From: Chrysophaeum taylorii
Lineage: Eukaryota > Sar > Pelagophyceae > Pelagomonadales > Pelagomonadaceae
Assembly: GCA_029834535.1 (NCBI GenBank)
Contig: JAQMWT010000678.1
Location: forward strand, 1 to 42,262
DNA length: 42,262 bases
Direction: 5' to 3'
Positions 21,746-30,420 of the stretch are shown here, piece after piece (the first letter of the stretch is position 1; every line of letters begins with the position of its first letter). The translations under genes and the position numbers were made by a program. The notes below the pieces were generated by a model. The model was not told the DNA's origin and did no database searches. It worked only from the letters and a program-made list of their open reading frames with translations.

Positions 21746-22881
21746 TGATGGTTGCCGACGACGCCTGTGCCGACAACCACGCCTTACTTCGTCAGGCACC
21801 AAACCTCAAGATGACGAATTTCTCGACTTCATCCACTATCTCCACACGAGTCGCAGATTTTCTTTGTACCACTTACACTCCAGACAAGACCTCAAAGAAG
21901 ACTAGCTCCCTGCACGGATGCAATGGCCCCGGCACAGGAACCTCATTGATTGACGGTGGCGCATCTTTTTGCTTTACGCGCACAATTCAAAATTTTTTTC
22001 CCGAGACCATCCGCCGAATTCCCGAACATACCACTCATATCGGACGAGGCACTCTTACCAGTCACTTTGTCGGCGTTAAGCCGTTATATCTGCAGGCTGC
22101 AGGTCACTCTTCAAAGGATACACAAGACAACACAGGTTACGTGTTATATCTCGTATTTATGGTAGTACCGCAATTTCGACAAGGTCTTCAGGTTATTGCC
22201 ACATCCCAGCTTAAAGCTCTGCATGTCCAAGCAACAGACCCGCCACTGCCTCACGAGCCCTACCTGTATGAGCTCTTAACATCCTCGACCTCAGACACCC
22301 ACGATAACGCCACACTTTTAGGAAAGACCGCCGTCGTACTTGCCGCTCGCAAGCCTAACGGCATGTTGTCCCTGCCATCCCATCCCCGGCAAACATTCGC
22401 CACTGTGGTTAGCTTTCACACAAGAAAACGAATGTCCCTCCACGATGAGATTGCACACATCACAAAGCATGTCGCAAAGACACGCTCACAATCGCACACG
22501 CTTGAATTCGCGAAGTTACAAAACCATTCCATGTATGCTACCGAACTGCTCAACATCAAATCTCCTGTCGTCCACTACGCATTCAATGGCCCCGCAGACC
22601 TCTCTATGCAAACACAATCCCCTCTGCTCAAAACAGCCATTATTGCCGGTGGACTTCACCAAGAAGGTTTCGACACTTTTCGCAAACGATTCGACAAACG
22701 CCTAACTGTCGTAGTTACCTGCGAAATCAACGATATCTTGCGCACCCGTGCGCAACACCTCTTTCCGCATGCCAAGCACTATGCGGACCTCAGAAAACTC
22801 AATGTCGCACTCCAAACCGGCAAAATAAGACTCCCTACATTCGACCTCGCAGTTTTTACATTGCCCTGTCAGCATCTTTAA
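21746..22881 (+). pseudogene. Element A protease plus N-terminal half of the C5-methyltransferase
   Basis: An open frame from 21,748 (best supported from about 21,905) encodes an aspartic protease segment with SLIDGGASFCF (catalytic D at 21,952; D-G-G-A replaces the usual D-S/T-G-A). It continues without a break into a methyltransferase fold: motif I-like AIIAGGLHQEGF (from 22,636), motif II VVVTCEINDIL with RAQHLFP, motif III-like HYADLRKL, and motif IV FDLAVFTLPCQ, in which the catalytic Cys is codon TGT at 22,867-22,869. Retroposon S4 then interrupts. Fusion of PR and MTase in one frame shows that the enzyme is part of the polyprotein. Known family: C5 DNA methyltransferases use this Cys to attack cytosine C6. 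Confidence 0.75.
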
Positions 22882-23241
22882 CTAACTAACTAACTTCAGA
22901 CCTCTCCCGAGCATGGGAGCCAGGCCGGACCGACAGGAGCCAGTCCGGAATCACGGGCCTGTAGACGAGGAGCGCCGAAAGGTCGGTCAGCGGAGAGTGA
23001 CCATCAAGCTTGTCGCCATGCGACGAGGAGACCGCGATGTGACTGACAACCAACTCGTCGATAACCTTCCGTCTTCGCCCCCCGACCATACCCCGTCCCG
23101 CTGCGAACGTTCCGGCTGCCAACCGGCCCGCCCGGGAGGCGAATAGGTGCCAACCTACGCCGGGAGGGCGGATGCCCTCGCAAGGCTCAGGATTCATGAG
23201 GCACCGTCCTCCATCGCAACCGCAGTCGGCGATCAACATCT
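22869..23241 (-). mobile_element. (TTAG)n-tailed retroposon, copy S4
   Basis: Minus-orientation copy (22,878-23,232) ending at its sense 3' end in the CTCCC/GGGAG stem-loop and four or so TTAG units. The flanks TCAGCATCT (22,869-22,877) and TCAACATCT (23,233-23,241) are a 9-bp target duplication with one mismatch. Both encode the same residues, so the methyltransferase reads PCQ-HLSVMKEYDGF without the insert. Its body diverges from S2 and S3 in the middle, so there are subfamilies. Confidence 0.8.
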
Positions 23242-23858
23242 CAGTGTAATGAAAGAATACGACGGTTTTGACACTCGGGTCACCGCCGACCTCTTTGTCA
23301 ACGAGCAACTCCGCTTCGTTCGTTGCACGCTCCCGACTTATACCAATGTCGAGAACGTCCCTCCCAACCCCCGAACTCGCCAAGAATATGCTCAACTCGC
23401 CAACGTTTATCAGCGCTTAGGCTACTTCCGCCATTCCGGCGTCTACAATGCCTCTGCTTTTGGTGATGTCATCAGCAAGACGCGCTATCTCGCTGTGTAT
23501 GCCCGGTACCCGCTCACCGGCTACACCCTCGAGAAAACCGCATCCCCTTGGTTAACCTCGCCTCCGAGCATGCTTCATTTCCTGGATCTCAGTCCCACCA
23601 TCCCTGACGATCTCTGGATCGCCAAACCCGTCCTTCGTGGTAAAGTGCCCCGTTCTACATTGCACTACTACCAGCACAAGGCCACCTACTCCTACAAGCC
23701 CGCAAACGCCTCGAAACTCTCGATTTCCGAGAATGCCCGCATCTACCAAATGCTCGCACGTCTCACCAAGCCCTACAAGCCCGCAAACGCCTCGAAACTC
23801 TCGATTTCCGAGAATGCCCGCATCTTATCTGCCAAATGCTCGCACGTCTCACCAAGCC
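23233..23858 (+). pseudogene. Element A C5-methyltransferase, middle part
   Basis: Resumes motif IV (QHLSVMKEYDGFDTRVTADLF, equivalent to PCQ-x-FS...D-x-R-x-x-L). Motif VI follows as YTNVENVPP (the Glu of ENV at 23,351-23,353), then LGYFRHSGVYNASAFG. Motif VIII is ISKTRYLAVYA, in which the later Arg of the QxRxR signature is kept but the Gln is not. The target-recognition region begins with IPDDLWIAKPVLRGK. An 81-bp tandem duplication at 23,692-23,858 with a 5-bp insertion in its second copy shifts the frame. The ORF start at 23,147 lies inside S4 and is not a real start. Confidence 0.75.
23692..23858 (+). repeat. 81-bp tandem duplication in the methyltransferase
   Basis: The unit CTACAAGCCCGCAAACGCCT... 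is repeated directly from 23,692 and 23,773. The second copy has about 5 extra bases (ATCTTATCTGCC against ATCTACC), making it about 86 bp and breaking the frame. It is a recent disruption of the coding region. Confidence 0.85.
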
Positions 23859-25470
23859 CTTCACGGATCTCGGTTTAGATGCCGGCGGCACCCCCTACGC
23901 CACAATGGCGTCCATTTCCCACCTACTGGTTTTCACTCTCCTCCACAGCCATTTGTCGCAACACCCCACTCTCGTCGCTTGGAATACCATCCGCTGTTTT
24001 CATGCCTCAGAGTCTCAATGTGCTTACCATTTGGATGGAGCCATCACCGGCACCGCCGCTACTGCCGTCGCATGCGGATACTTCTCGCGCGCCTCCCTCA
24101 CCCTACATTCCAGGCCCCCTCAGATTTTGGACTGTTCCCATCAACCCGCAGTCTTCACCCCAACGCACTCCTTTTCCCTGGATGTTCCCAAGGGCACCGC
24201 CTTTCTGGTCGTCGCTTACACCACCTCCTTGGCCGCCGCTCACAGCTGTACGCATCCGTCCACTTGGGTCCACTATGTGAATCATTCGCATCCTGGTTTT
24301 GCCGCGATCAACTCACAAGGGCGAATTTCTCTCGATGAAGCCAAGGGACTCGTAATGTCCAAAGCACGTCCCACTTACGCGGACTATGTCGGCCACATCG
24401 GAGACACACTTCAGAAGAGCACCAAGTGCTACTCGGTTACTGGCTCGTACCCAACCAACACGAGCTACTCCAATGCCTTGCTGCTGATCTCTCCAGACCA
24501 CATACGTTACGCGACCCTCAACGAAATCGCAAAGTTTGGACACCACTCGGACCCGGAACTGCTCCGACTATTCAAACAGCACCCGCCGTACTTCGCGTTC
24601 AAGGCACTGGCCAACGCCGTCCCGCACCACATGTTGCAGGCAAAGTACAGCGCTGTCCTAACATTCCACGAATCGTACCAACACGTGAACCTCCACGTCG
24701 AATGGGCTACAATACGCTATGGCATCCCCAGCCCTGGAGATATCCACCAGGTTGCAGAATTCTTCTCAACCATCTCCAGCCGCCTCCTAGCAGAGGAAGA
24801 CCTGAACCTCACCTCCCTCTTCAATGCCGTTGCAGATGCTCACCATGATGCGATCCGCAAACCAAGCAAATCGACAAACCTCGAGACGCTTCTGGCCGAG
24901 GCAACCGTTGCTAAGATCCGAGTCGATAAGCGACCCAGCCCCCCCAGCGCTTCGACTGCCGCTCTGCCTCCCTTGCACCAGCCCGGCACCACTCAGCACG
25001 CCGAAAGAGTGCTTTTGGTCACTCGCTGGCACCGCATATACCACCAGCAACCAGAGATTCTTCGCCGCACCATTGCCGCTAACGTAACGAATCTCCGCCC
25101 AGGTGATGATCGGTATCTGCAAGACTGCAGCGAGTGCAAGCGCTGTCAATCGCATGTCAGTTTCCGCCACCAGAACACCTCCTGGTCACAGGACGAACTG
25201 GCCTACGCCCCTGGCCAACACATCCACATGGACGTGTCATACCCGAGCATCCACAAGTGCTACGGCGGATTTCGCTACATCATGCACTTCGTGTGTATCA
25301 TCTCAGCACACAAATGGGTCTATTTCCTACGGAAATTAGACGCACAAGATGTTCTGGCCGGCATCCTCTATGTGGTTATCGTGATCAAAGTCGAATTTAA
25401 TGTCCACGTGAAGATCATATCCTCTGACGCATTCTCGACTTTTCGCTCTGAAGCCTTCCACCCTCTCAAG
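23836..25470 (+). pseudogene. Element A methyltransferase C-terminal half and integrase (truncated)
   Basis: A single open frame runs from the rest of the target-recognition region to the late methyltransferase motifs: IRYATLNEIAKF (motif IX, R-x-x-T-x-x-E) near 24,505 and ALANAVPHHML (motif X, G/A-N-A-V-P) at about 24,602-24,637. It continues into a copia integrase: zinc finger WHRIYHQ ... CSECKRC (about 25,028-25,145), core Asp in HIHMDVSYPS (about 25,225) and second Asp in IISSDAFSTF (about 25,430). Alignment with the integrase of element C ends at about 25,470, before the catalytic Glu. The remaining open frame to 25,659 is unrelated sequence. The recognition region is long (about 330 residues). 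Confidence 0.75.
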
Positions 25471-25733
25471 GTGCAGCTTGGTCTCGTATACCTAAGCAAG
25501 TTAGGGGCATTAGCGTCAGGGTTGATGGTGATTTTAGAAGCATCGACGTTAAAGCTTGCCATATGCTGCATGAGCGCCTCTTTGAGCAGCTTGTTAATAG
25601 CAATGGACTTTCCAAGGCGGAGGATGATAGCTCTCATGTGTGCAGCAGGATCATTATAACATGAGATGAAAGGATTGTTGATTACTGCGAATCAACGCTA
25701 TTCCGTGATGGGATAGATTGCACATGACGCAAA
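25471..25733. other. Unassigned AT-richer segment downstream of truncated integrase
   Basis: Open on both strands over about 200 bp (minus frame SIAINKLLKEALMQHMASFN), but with no recognisable motif. It separates element A from the next gene. Confidence 0.3.
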
Positions 25734-26960
25734 TCAACGGCGAAGGGGGGAAGTAGCGGACCCTGCCTCCGATGACTCCAGGTCCATAGCCACAGGCCCA
25801 GGAGGTGTGGTGTCAGTGGGCGTGGGGGAAGACCTGCGGCGACGGGAGTGGTGTCGGTCTGGTCCGGGTGCGGGAGGAGGGGAATCCGGCCCCATGTCCG
25901 TGGACGGTGGAGTGGTGAGCTCCTGTCGGCGCTGACGACGAGGACGCGGAGCATGCGGACCTGAGGACGTATCCGAGGTTGCAGGAGACTCCGCACGAGG
26001 GGCGGACTCCTGTTGGTGCCGGTGGGGAGGATGAGGAGCAGGCGTGGCTGGGGGCGCAACCGAGGGTGCCGGTGATTCCACACGGGGGGCGGACTCCTGT
26101 CGGCGTCGATGGCGAGGCCGACGAGCGGGTGTGGCTGGGGGTGGCTCCGAGGTTGCAGGTGACGCCGCACGAGGGGCGGACTCCGAGGCAGCTCCACGGG
26201 GATTGCGATGTTGCTCGTAAGGGAGAAACGCGTCAAGAGCAAGGACAATGGCCACGGAAGTGGCATGGCGCGAAACAAAAGCGACGCGTTTGAAGAAGGT
26301 GGCGAAAGGCCGCGGGACATGACCGTAGACTCTGCGTGCCTCGGCGTGCGCGAGAATAAGATAACCATAGACGGCAGGGCACCGGGCGGATCGATGCAAA
26401 GGATCACGCTGAACCGCACGGCGGAGCGACCAGAAGCCGCGCATGAGACGCAGCTGGGCCGCCCGCGAGTAGCAGCAATGGCGGTGGCAACGATGATGGC
26501 GGTGGGCGAGGCGGTGACGAGCACGTGCGTGTGACATCCGCACGAGCGTGCTTACCAAGTTGCAGAGGGCGGTAAGAGGTCCAATACAAGCGGCCTTGAA
26601 GGGTGCGCAAGGCAAAGAGTTGCAGGCGGTGGCTACAGATGAGCCGGCAGCAGCAGCTTGCGAGATAGTGACCATACAACGCTTAACCAGGAGGAGAGTC
26701 AAGAGCCGCACTAACGTAAGCACAGTAAAGCCTATGGGGAACATGAGACGCTGGGGCCAAAAGTAATCGACGTCGGTGGGGAAGACATCGAGCCGCTTGA
26801 CGCCGCAGGAGACCTGGACCGAGAGCGAAGGCCAAACACGGAATGGATGACTCGCGGGGGCTGATGGCGAGCTGACAATGAGAAAAATGGCGAAGATGGT
26901 GGAAAGGAGCAGGAGACGCCGGAAGCACGAGAAAGCCAGTCCCCGACTGCCCGAAGCCAT
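25734..26960 (-). CDS. Unknown membrane protein with Arg/Pro-rich repeat tail
   Basis: 408 residues from an ATG at 26,960 with a textbook Kozak context (GCCACCATGG). The open frame continues upstream into repeat sequence, but this ATG is preferred. Residues 1-36 are a signal peptide or anchor (FRRLLLLSTIFAIFLIVSS), and a second hydrophobic span follows near residues 85-108 (FPIGFTVLTLVRLLTLLLV). The middle is Cys/His/Arg-rich. From about residue 275 three or four imperfect repeats of about 35 residues occur (ESAPR-x-ESPATS-x-PPATPA then an Arg-rich stretch), followed by an acidic end (MDLESSEAGS). I recognise no family. It sits between truncated element A and a Helitron copy and may be a host gene or a captured fragment. 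Confidence 0.45.
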   Translation of the reverse strand: MASGSRGLAFSCFRRLLLLSTIFAIFLIVSSPSAPASHPFRVWPSLSVQVSCGVKRLDVFPTDVDYFWPQRLMFPIGFTVLTLVRLLTLLLVKRCMVTISQAAAAGSSVATACNSLPCAPFKAACIGPLTALCNLVSTLVRMSHARARHRLAHRHHRCHRHCCYSRAAQLRLMRGFWSLRRAVQRDPLHRSARCPAVYGYLILAHAEARRVYGHVPRPFATFFKRVAFVSRHATSVAIVLALDAFLPYEQHRNPRGAASESAPRAASPATSEPPPATPARRPRHRRRQESAPRVESPAPSVAPPATPAPHPPHRHQQESAPRAESPATSDTSSGPHAPRPRRQRRQELTTPPSTDMGPDSPPPAPGPDRHHSRRRRSSPTPTDTTPPGPVAMDLESSEAGSATSPLRR

Positions 26961-26989
26961 GGTGGCGGGACTTGCGTCGGCTATGACAA

Positions 26990-27086
26990 CCCGTGTGGAG
27001 CGGTTTGTCTTTAAATGTCGACTGCTAAGAGGGGGGTGTGTGTGGGGAGCATGAAGGATGTGGGTGGGTTTGTCGTTAAATGTCAA
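26990..27086 (-). repeat. L-type retrotransposon tail fragment
   Basis: The minus strand reads CATGCTCCCCACACACACCC, then CTCTTAGCAGTCGACATTTAAAGACAAAC, the same 3' tail as L1-L4. It is preceded by TTGACATTTAACGACAAACC next to the Helitron H5 end. Here the tail lies upstream of the ORF start at 26,960 instead of downstream of a gene. Confidence 0.7.
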
Positions 27087-27983
27087 CAAGTGCAGGCCAG
27101 TAAGTTCACCTAGTCCCAATCTCTAACCCCAGCAAGTTCACCTAATCCCAATAAGTTTCATATAAGTTCACCTGGTCAGTAAGTTCACCTAGTCCAAATC
27201 TCTAACCCCAGTAAGTTCACCTGGTCCCAGTAAGTTTCATATAAGTTCACCTGGTCAGTAAGTTCACCTAGCTCACACCCACTCCTTCGAGCTCGTCGCT
27301 CTCGCCTCCGCCAATCTAAGCTGCTTTGATCCGCACACGCCGCTAACCTTTGAGTTTACTCTAAAACCCTCAGTAAGTTCACCTGGTCCCAGTAAGTTCA
27401 CCTGGTCACTCAGTTCACCTAGTCCCAATCTCAAACCCAGTTCACCTGGTCACTCAGTTCACCTAGTCCCAATCTCAAACCCAGTAAGTTCACCTGGCCC
27501 AGTAAGCTCACCTACAGTGCGCGTGTAGACGCCGGGAGGGGGCTTATCGGTATCTGGTACCGTTGCAGTGGCCGTGCGACGGGTCGAGGTTGCGAAGACT
27601 TTAAGCTCGCGATCAAAGTCAGCATGCCGTTGGCTGTCAGGGAGTTGAAAACTCGACTGTAAAGAGCGAGGCGTCGTCTTCCGACCCAACCTAGTCGGCC
27701 GAAAAGAACTCCGACGCCTCGTCTCCGGGAAAAAAAGGCCGCGGTCGCGCGCGCGTTGTCAGCATCGACAGCATCGTTTCGACGGGGCGTGGGAATGGCG
27801 CGCTGAAAGAGCCGCCGCGGGTCGTGAAAATAGTCTGCGAGGTCGCCGTAGACGGCTTGGAGGATCACTGTCTGGCTCTCGCGCCTACCTGATCCTTACT
27901 CTCGCGCCTACCTGATCCTTACCCTAAATCGAGGGACAAACAAACAGACAAACAGACAAACATCTGTCGATTAGTAGTTAAGA
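27087..27983 (-). mobile_element. Helitron-like element copy H5 with an internal deletion
   Basis: Sense 5' end TCTTAACTACTAATCGACAG at 27,983 and 3' end CCTGCACTTG at 27,087. The helicase region (about 27,525-27,870) has lost the TINKSQGQT / LYVALCRS block: sequence jumps from GGGGGCTTATCGGTAT directly to CTGGTACCGTTGCAG. The repeat-rich 3' part is longer than in the other copies. Both flanks are L-type tail sequence (CTCTTAGCAG plus TCTTA on one side, TTGACATTTAACGACA on the other), the same target position as H4. Confidence 0.75.
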
Positions 27984-28069
27984 TAAGACTGCTAAGAGGG
28001 GGGTGTGTGTGGGGCATGAAGGATGTGGGTGGGTTTGTGGGGTATGAGGGATGTGCCTGCTGGGTGGGT
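27984..28069 (-). repeat. L-type retrotransposon tail fragment between H5 and H6
   Basis: The minus strand reads CACACCCCCCTCTTAGCAG with CCCACATCCTTCATG upstream. It is the tail region of an L-type copy disrupted by the Helitron-like copies. Confidence 0.65.
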
Positions 28070-29061
28070 TTGTCCCCCGATTCAGGGTAAGGATCAGGTA
28101 GGCGCGCGAGCCAGACACAGACATTGATCGTCGAAGCCGTATACGGCGATCTCGCAGACTATTTCCACGACCCGAGGCGGCTCTTTCAGCGCGCTATTCT
28201 CACGCCCCGTCGAAACGATGTCGTCGACGCTGACAACGCGCTCGACCGCGGCCTTTCCCGGAGACGAGGCGTCGGAGTTCTTTTTGGCCGACTAGGTTGG
28301 ATCGGAAGACGACGCCTCGCTCTTTACAGTCGAGTTGTCAACTCCCTGACAACCAACGCATGCTGACTTAGATTAAAGTCTTCGCAACCTCGACCCGTCG
28401 CACGGCCACTGCAACGGCACCCAATACATCGTCGATCGTGTCGTGTCACCGAGGCTCCTCCAACCAGTATCCCTTAAGCCCCACCGACGCAAAACGATCA
28501 ACAAGAGCCAGGGCCTGACGCCCCGCGAGGTCGGCGTCCTCTTGGCGAAGCCCGTCTTCTGCCACGTCCAGCTCTACGTGGCTCTCTGTCGTTCGGCAAC
28601 CCCGAGGATATCCTCTTCTGGGTCGACGACTCCACCCTACCCCACACGTGCTGCACAATACCGATAAGCCCCCTCCCGGCGTCTACACGCGCACTATAGG
28701 TTAACTTGCTGGGACCAGGTGAACTTACTGGAACCAGGTGAACTTACTGGGGTTAGAGATTGGGACTAGGTGAACTTATTGCCCAGGTGAACTTACTGAG
28801 ACCAAGTGGGAACTTACTGGGGTTTTTAGAGTGAACTCGAAGGTTAGCGGCGTGTGCGGATCAAAGCAGCTTAGATTGGCGGGGGTGAGAGCGACGAGCT
28901 CGAAGGAGAGTGGGGCGAGTGGATGTGAGCACGAGTGTGTTTATTCCGAACTTACTGCCAATAATACTGGGGTTAGAGATTGGGACTAGGTGAACTTACT
29001 GAACAGGTGAACTTACTGGGGTTAGAGATTGGGACTAGGTGAACTTACTGGCCTGCACTTG
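28070..29061 (+). mobile_element. Helitron-like element copy H6, 5' end truncated
   Basis: Plus orientation, starting within TTTGTCCCCCGATTCAGGGT and ending CCTGCACTTG at 29,061. The helicase fragment at about 28,124-28,660 carries [40 protein letters not shown] and [11 protein letters not shown], in broken frames, and has a deletion near 28,245 relative to H1-H4. GGTGAACTTACTGG repeats follow. H5 and H6 are in opposite orientations, about 90 bp apart. Confidence 0.75.
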
Positions 29062-29089
29062 TTCCAATAAAAACAGAAGCAATGCGCAG

Positions 29090-29536
29090 ATGGGGGTGCA
29101 GACGTCAATACCATCCAGTGCCGTCGAAGCCGGTGCGGAGCGTCTCTCCGACGGCCTCGGGTCGCTTGGAACCAACCTCGGCTCGTCATTGGGCGAACAT
29201 GGCGAAAATATCGGCCGATTCGGCCTCGAACAACTTGGCGAACGCCTCGGCGAACGCCTCGGCGATCGGGTCACTACCGGCCTCGAGCGTCATGGCGATC
29301 GGGTCATGATCGGCCTCGAACGTCATGGCGATCGGGTCATGATCGGCCTCCTGCTCCTCGGTAGCTCCCTCGCCATCGGCCTCATCGGCAGCGCCCTCCT
29401 CACCTCGAGCACCCGCTCGTCGACCAAAGACGATCCCACAGCTCGTAAGCGCGCCGCGGAGCCCGCCCCGAAGAAGTCCGAGCCTCGCTCGAATGACGCA
29501 CACCTGGAACTTCCCAATGGCGTAGAAGCTCCCTAG
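29090..29536 (+). CDS. Small membrane protein with amphipathic repeats, unknown
   Basis: 148 residues from the ATG at 29,090, which lies 28 bp after the end of Helitron copy H6 (the frame is also open upstream into H6). Residues about 20-85 are short Gly/Leu-rich repeats ending in two exact copies of GLERHGDRVMIGL. A transmembrane segment follows (MIGLLLLGSSLAIGLIGSAL), then a basic, Ser/Pro-rich tail. The family is unknown. After the stop, a tail like that of the L-type retrotransposon follows (CCCCCCTTTAGCAGTCGACC), so this ORF may have been mobilised by, or belong to, that retroelement. The repeat is encoded by a 33-bp-type minisatellite. Confidence 0.4.
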   Translation: MGVQTSIPSSAVEAGAERLSDGLGSLGTNLGSSLGEHGENIGRFGLEQLGERLGERLGDRVTTGLERHGDRVMIGLERHGDRVMIGLLLLGSSLAIGLIGSALLTSSTRSSTKDDPTARKRAAEPAPKKSEPRSNDAHLELPNGVEAP

Positions 29537-29620
29537 AGCACCCACACGCACCCCCCCTTTAGCAGTCGACCCTTAAAGACACGCGCACCCTCCCCCTCTT
29601 AGCAGCCCTTACGTCAGTGC
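29537..29620 (+). repeat. L-type retrotransposon tail, diverged
   Basis: CCCCCCTTTAGCAGTCGACCCTTAAAGACACGCGCACC resembles the L1-L4 tail (CTCTTAGCAGTCGACATTTAAAGACAGACA). A second partial CCCCTCTTAGCAGCC follows at about 29,590-29,607. It directly follows the stop of the small membrane-protein ORF. Confidence 0.6.
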
Positions 29621-29639
29621 GAAAGCTTCTCCGAGATTT

Positions 29640-29720
29640 ATTTATTCTCCCTGGGGAGTAACGAGCTTAATCCCTACCTTGTGTAGTACCGTAGCAGTGA
29701 CATGCTGGCTCTGATGTCGT
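29640..29720 (+). repeat. Fragment related to element-B LTR
   Basis: The stretch GAGCTTAATCCCTACCTTGT then GTAGTACCGTAGCAGTGACATG resembles 2,900-2,935 within the element-B LTR (GGGCTTAAATCCCTACCTTG then GTAGTAGCATGTGAC). It is a short decayed LTR remnant. Confidence 0.45.
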
Positions 29721-29787
29721 GCTTACAAGCGCTATAGAATTTTAATTGTTTTGAGGAGGGAAGGATAAAGGAAGGAGGTTATTATAG

Positions 29788-29890
29788 CACAGTAAAAATC
29801 ACTGTGCCCGCCCCTGGTGGAGAATGATGGTAGCGGTAGTGTCACTCTACGCCCTGTCTTGTATCGACACAAGGAGCGGCACGGTGTTTT
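29788..29890 (+). repeat. Dispersed repeat R3, copy 2
   Basis: Begins with the near-palindrome CACAGTAAAAATCACTGTG, then GGTGGAGAATGATGGTAGCGG and an ATCGACACAAGGAGC segment, matching 30,234-30,345 at about 75% by eye. It stands in direct orientation to copy 3, about 445 bp away. Confidence 0.65.
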
Positions 29891-30233
29891 CGGGTCGCGG
29901 GGGGCGCGGGGCCACCTTCTACCATTTCGACCGGATTGTGCTCGGGCGTGTGCTACTCCTCGCTAGGGCCGAACTCGACGTCGCCTCTAATTGGGTTCGT
30001 GGGGAAATCAATCACCCTCACCCGGGCCATCTCAATCAATCAGCTTCGAGTGCGACGCGAACGTGCGACTCGGCGCGGATAGACTTGTGAAGAAGCACAA
30101 AAACCATCGCCGGCGAGAGCTTCGCAAAGCTCGAGATCCAGTACGCCCAGGCTGGCCAAGCGTGGTGGAGCTAGCTTGTTTCGCTTGCCGGGAACAACGT
30201 CTGGTCTTACTGCCTCGTGTCGCCCCTTAGAGT
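29891..30233 (+). other. Sequence between R3 copies, possible gene remnant
   Basis: One plus-strand stretch near 30,100-30,174 reads KTIAGESFAKLEIQYAQAGQ before a stop, which looks coding-like but is too short to identify. No intact gene is supported. Confidence 0.25.
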
Positions 30234-30420
30234 ACAGTAAAAATCACTGTGCCTCTGGTAGAGAATGGTGGCAGTGGTAGTGCTGCCTTTCGTCCTGTCC
30301 TCTAACGACACAAAGAGCAGCAGGGTGTTCGACACAGCGATTTTGGGTTGTTTTGTGTGAGTGTGAGGTTAAGGGGGGAGGGGGGGGTCCTAAACCTAAA
30401 TGGAATCTTCTATCTCTACG
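30234..30420 (+). repeat. Dispersed repeat R3, copy 3
   Basis: Near-inverse of copy 1 at 18,310-18,509, including GGTAGAGAATGGTGGCAGTG, ACGACACAAAGAGCAGCA and the CCTAAA(C)CCTAAATGGAAT end. The pair forms a 12-kb-spaced inverted repeat around element A and the Helitron cluster. Confidence 0.7.

Larger units (their letters stand above)
18506..25470 (+). mobile_element. Copia element A with an embedded C5-methyltransferase domain
   Basis: Order on the plus strand: leader, gag (19,554-21,740), protease (D codon at 21,952), C5-methyltransferase (22,636-24,640), and integrase zinc finger and core (about 25,020-25,470), then an abrupt end within the integrase. RT and RNase H are absent. Retroposons S3 (leader) and S4 (methyltransferase) interrupt it. 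Gag-PR-IN order with RT missing at the 3' side fits Ty1/copia. No LTR or iMet-type primer site was found for this element. GGTATCAGCAGAG at about 19,494-19,506 faintly resembles the common plant copia primer site but is not convincing. Confidence 0.75.

Noticed and set aside
23147..23232. Start codon at 23,147 as the start of a separate methyltransferase gene
   Set aside because: The first 28 codons translate the retroposon S4. The true coding sequence continues from 22,881 in the polyprotein.
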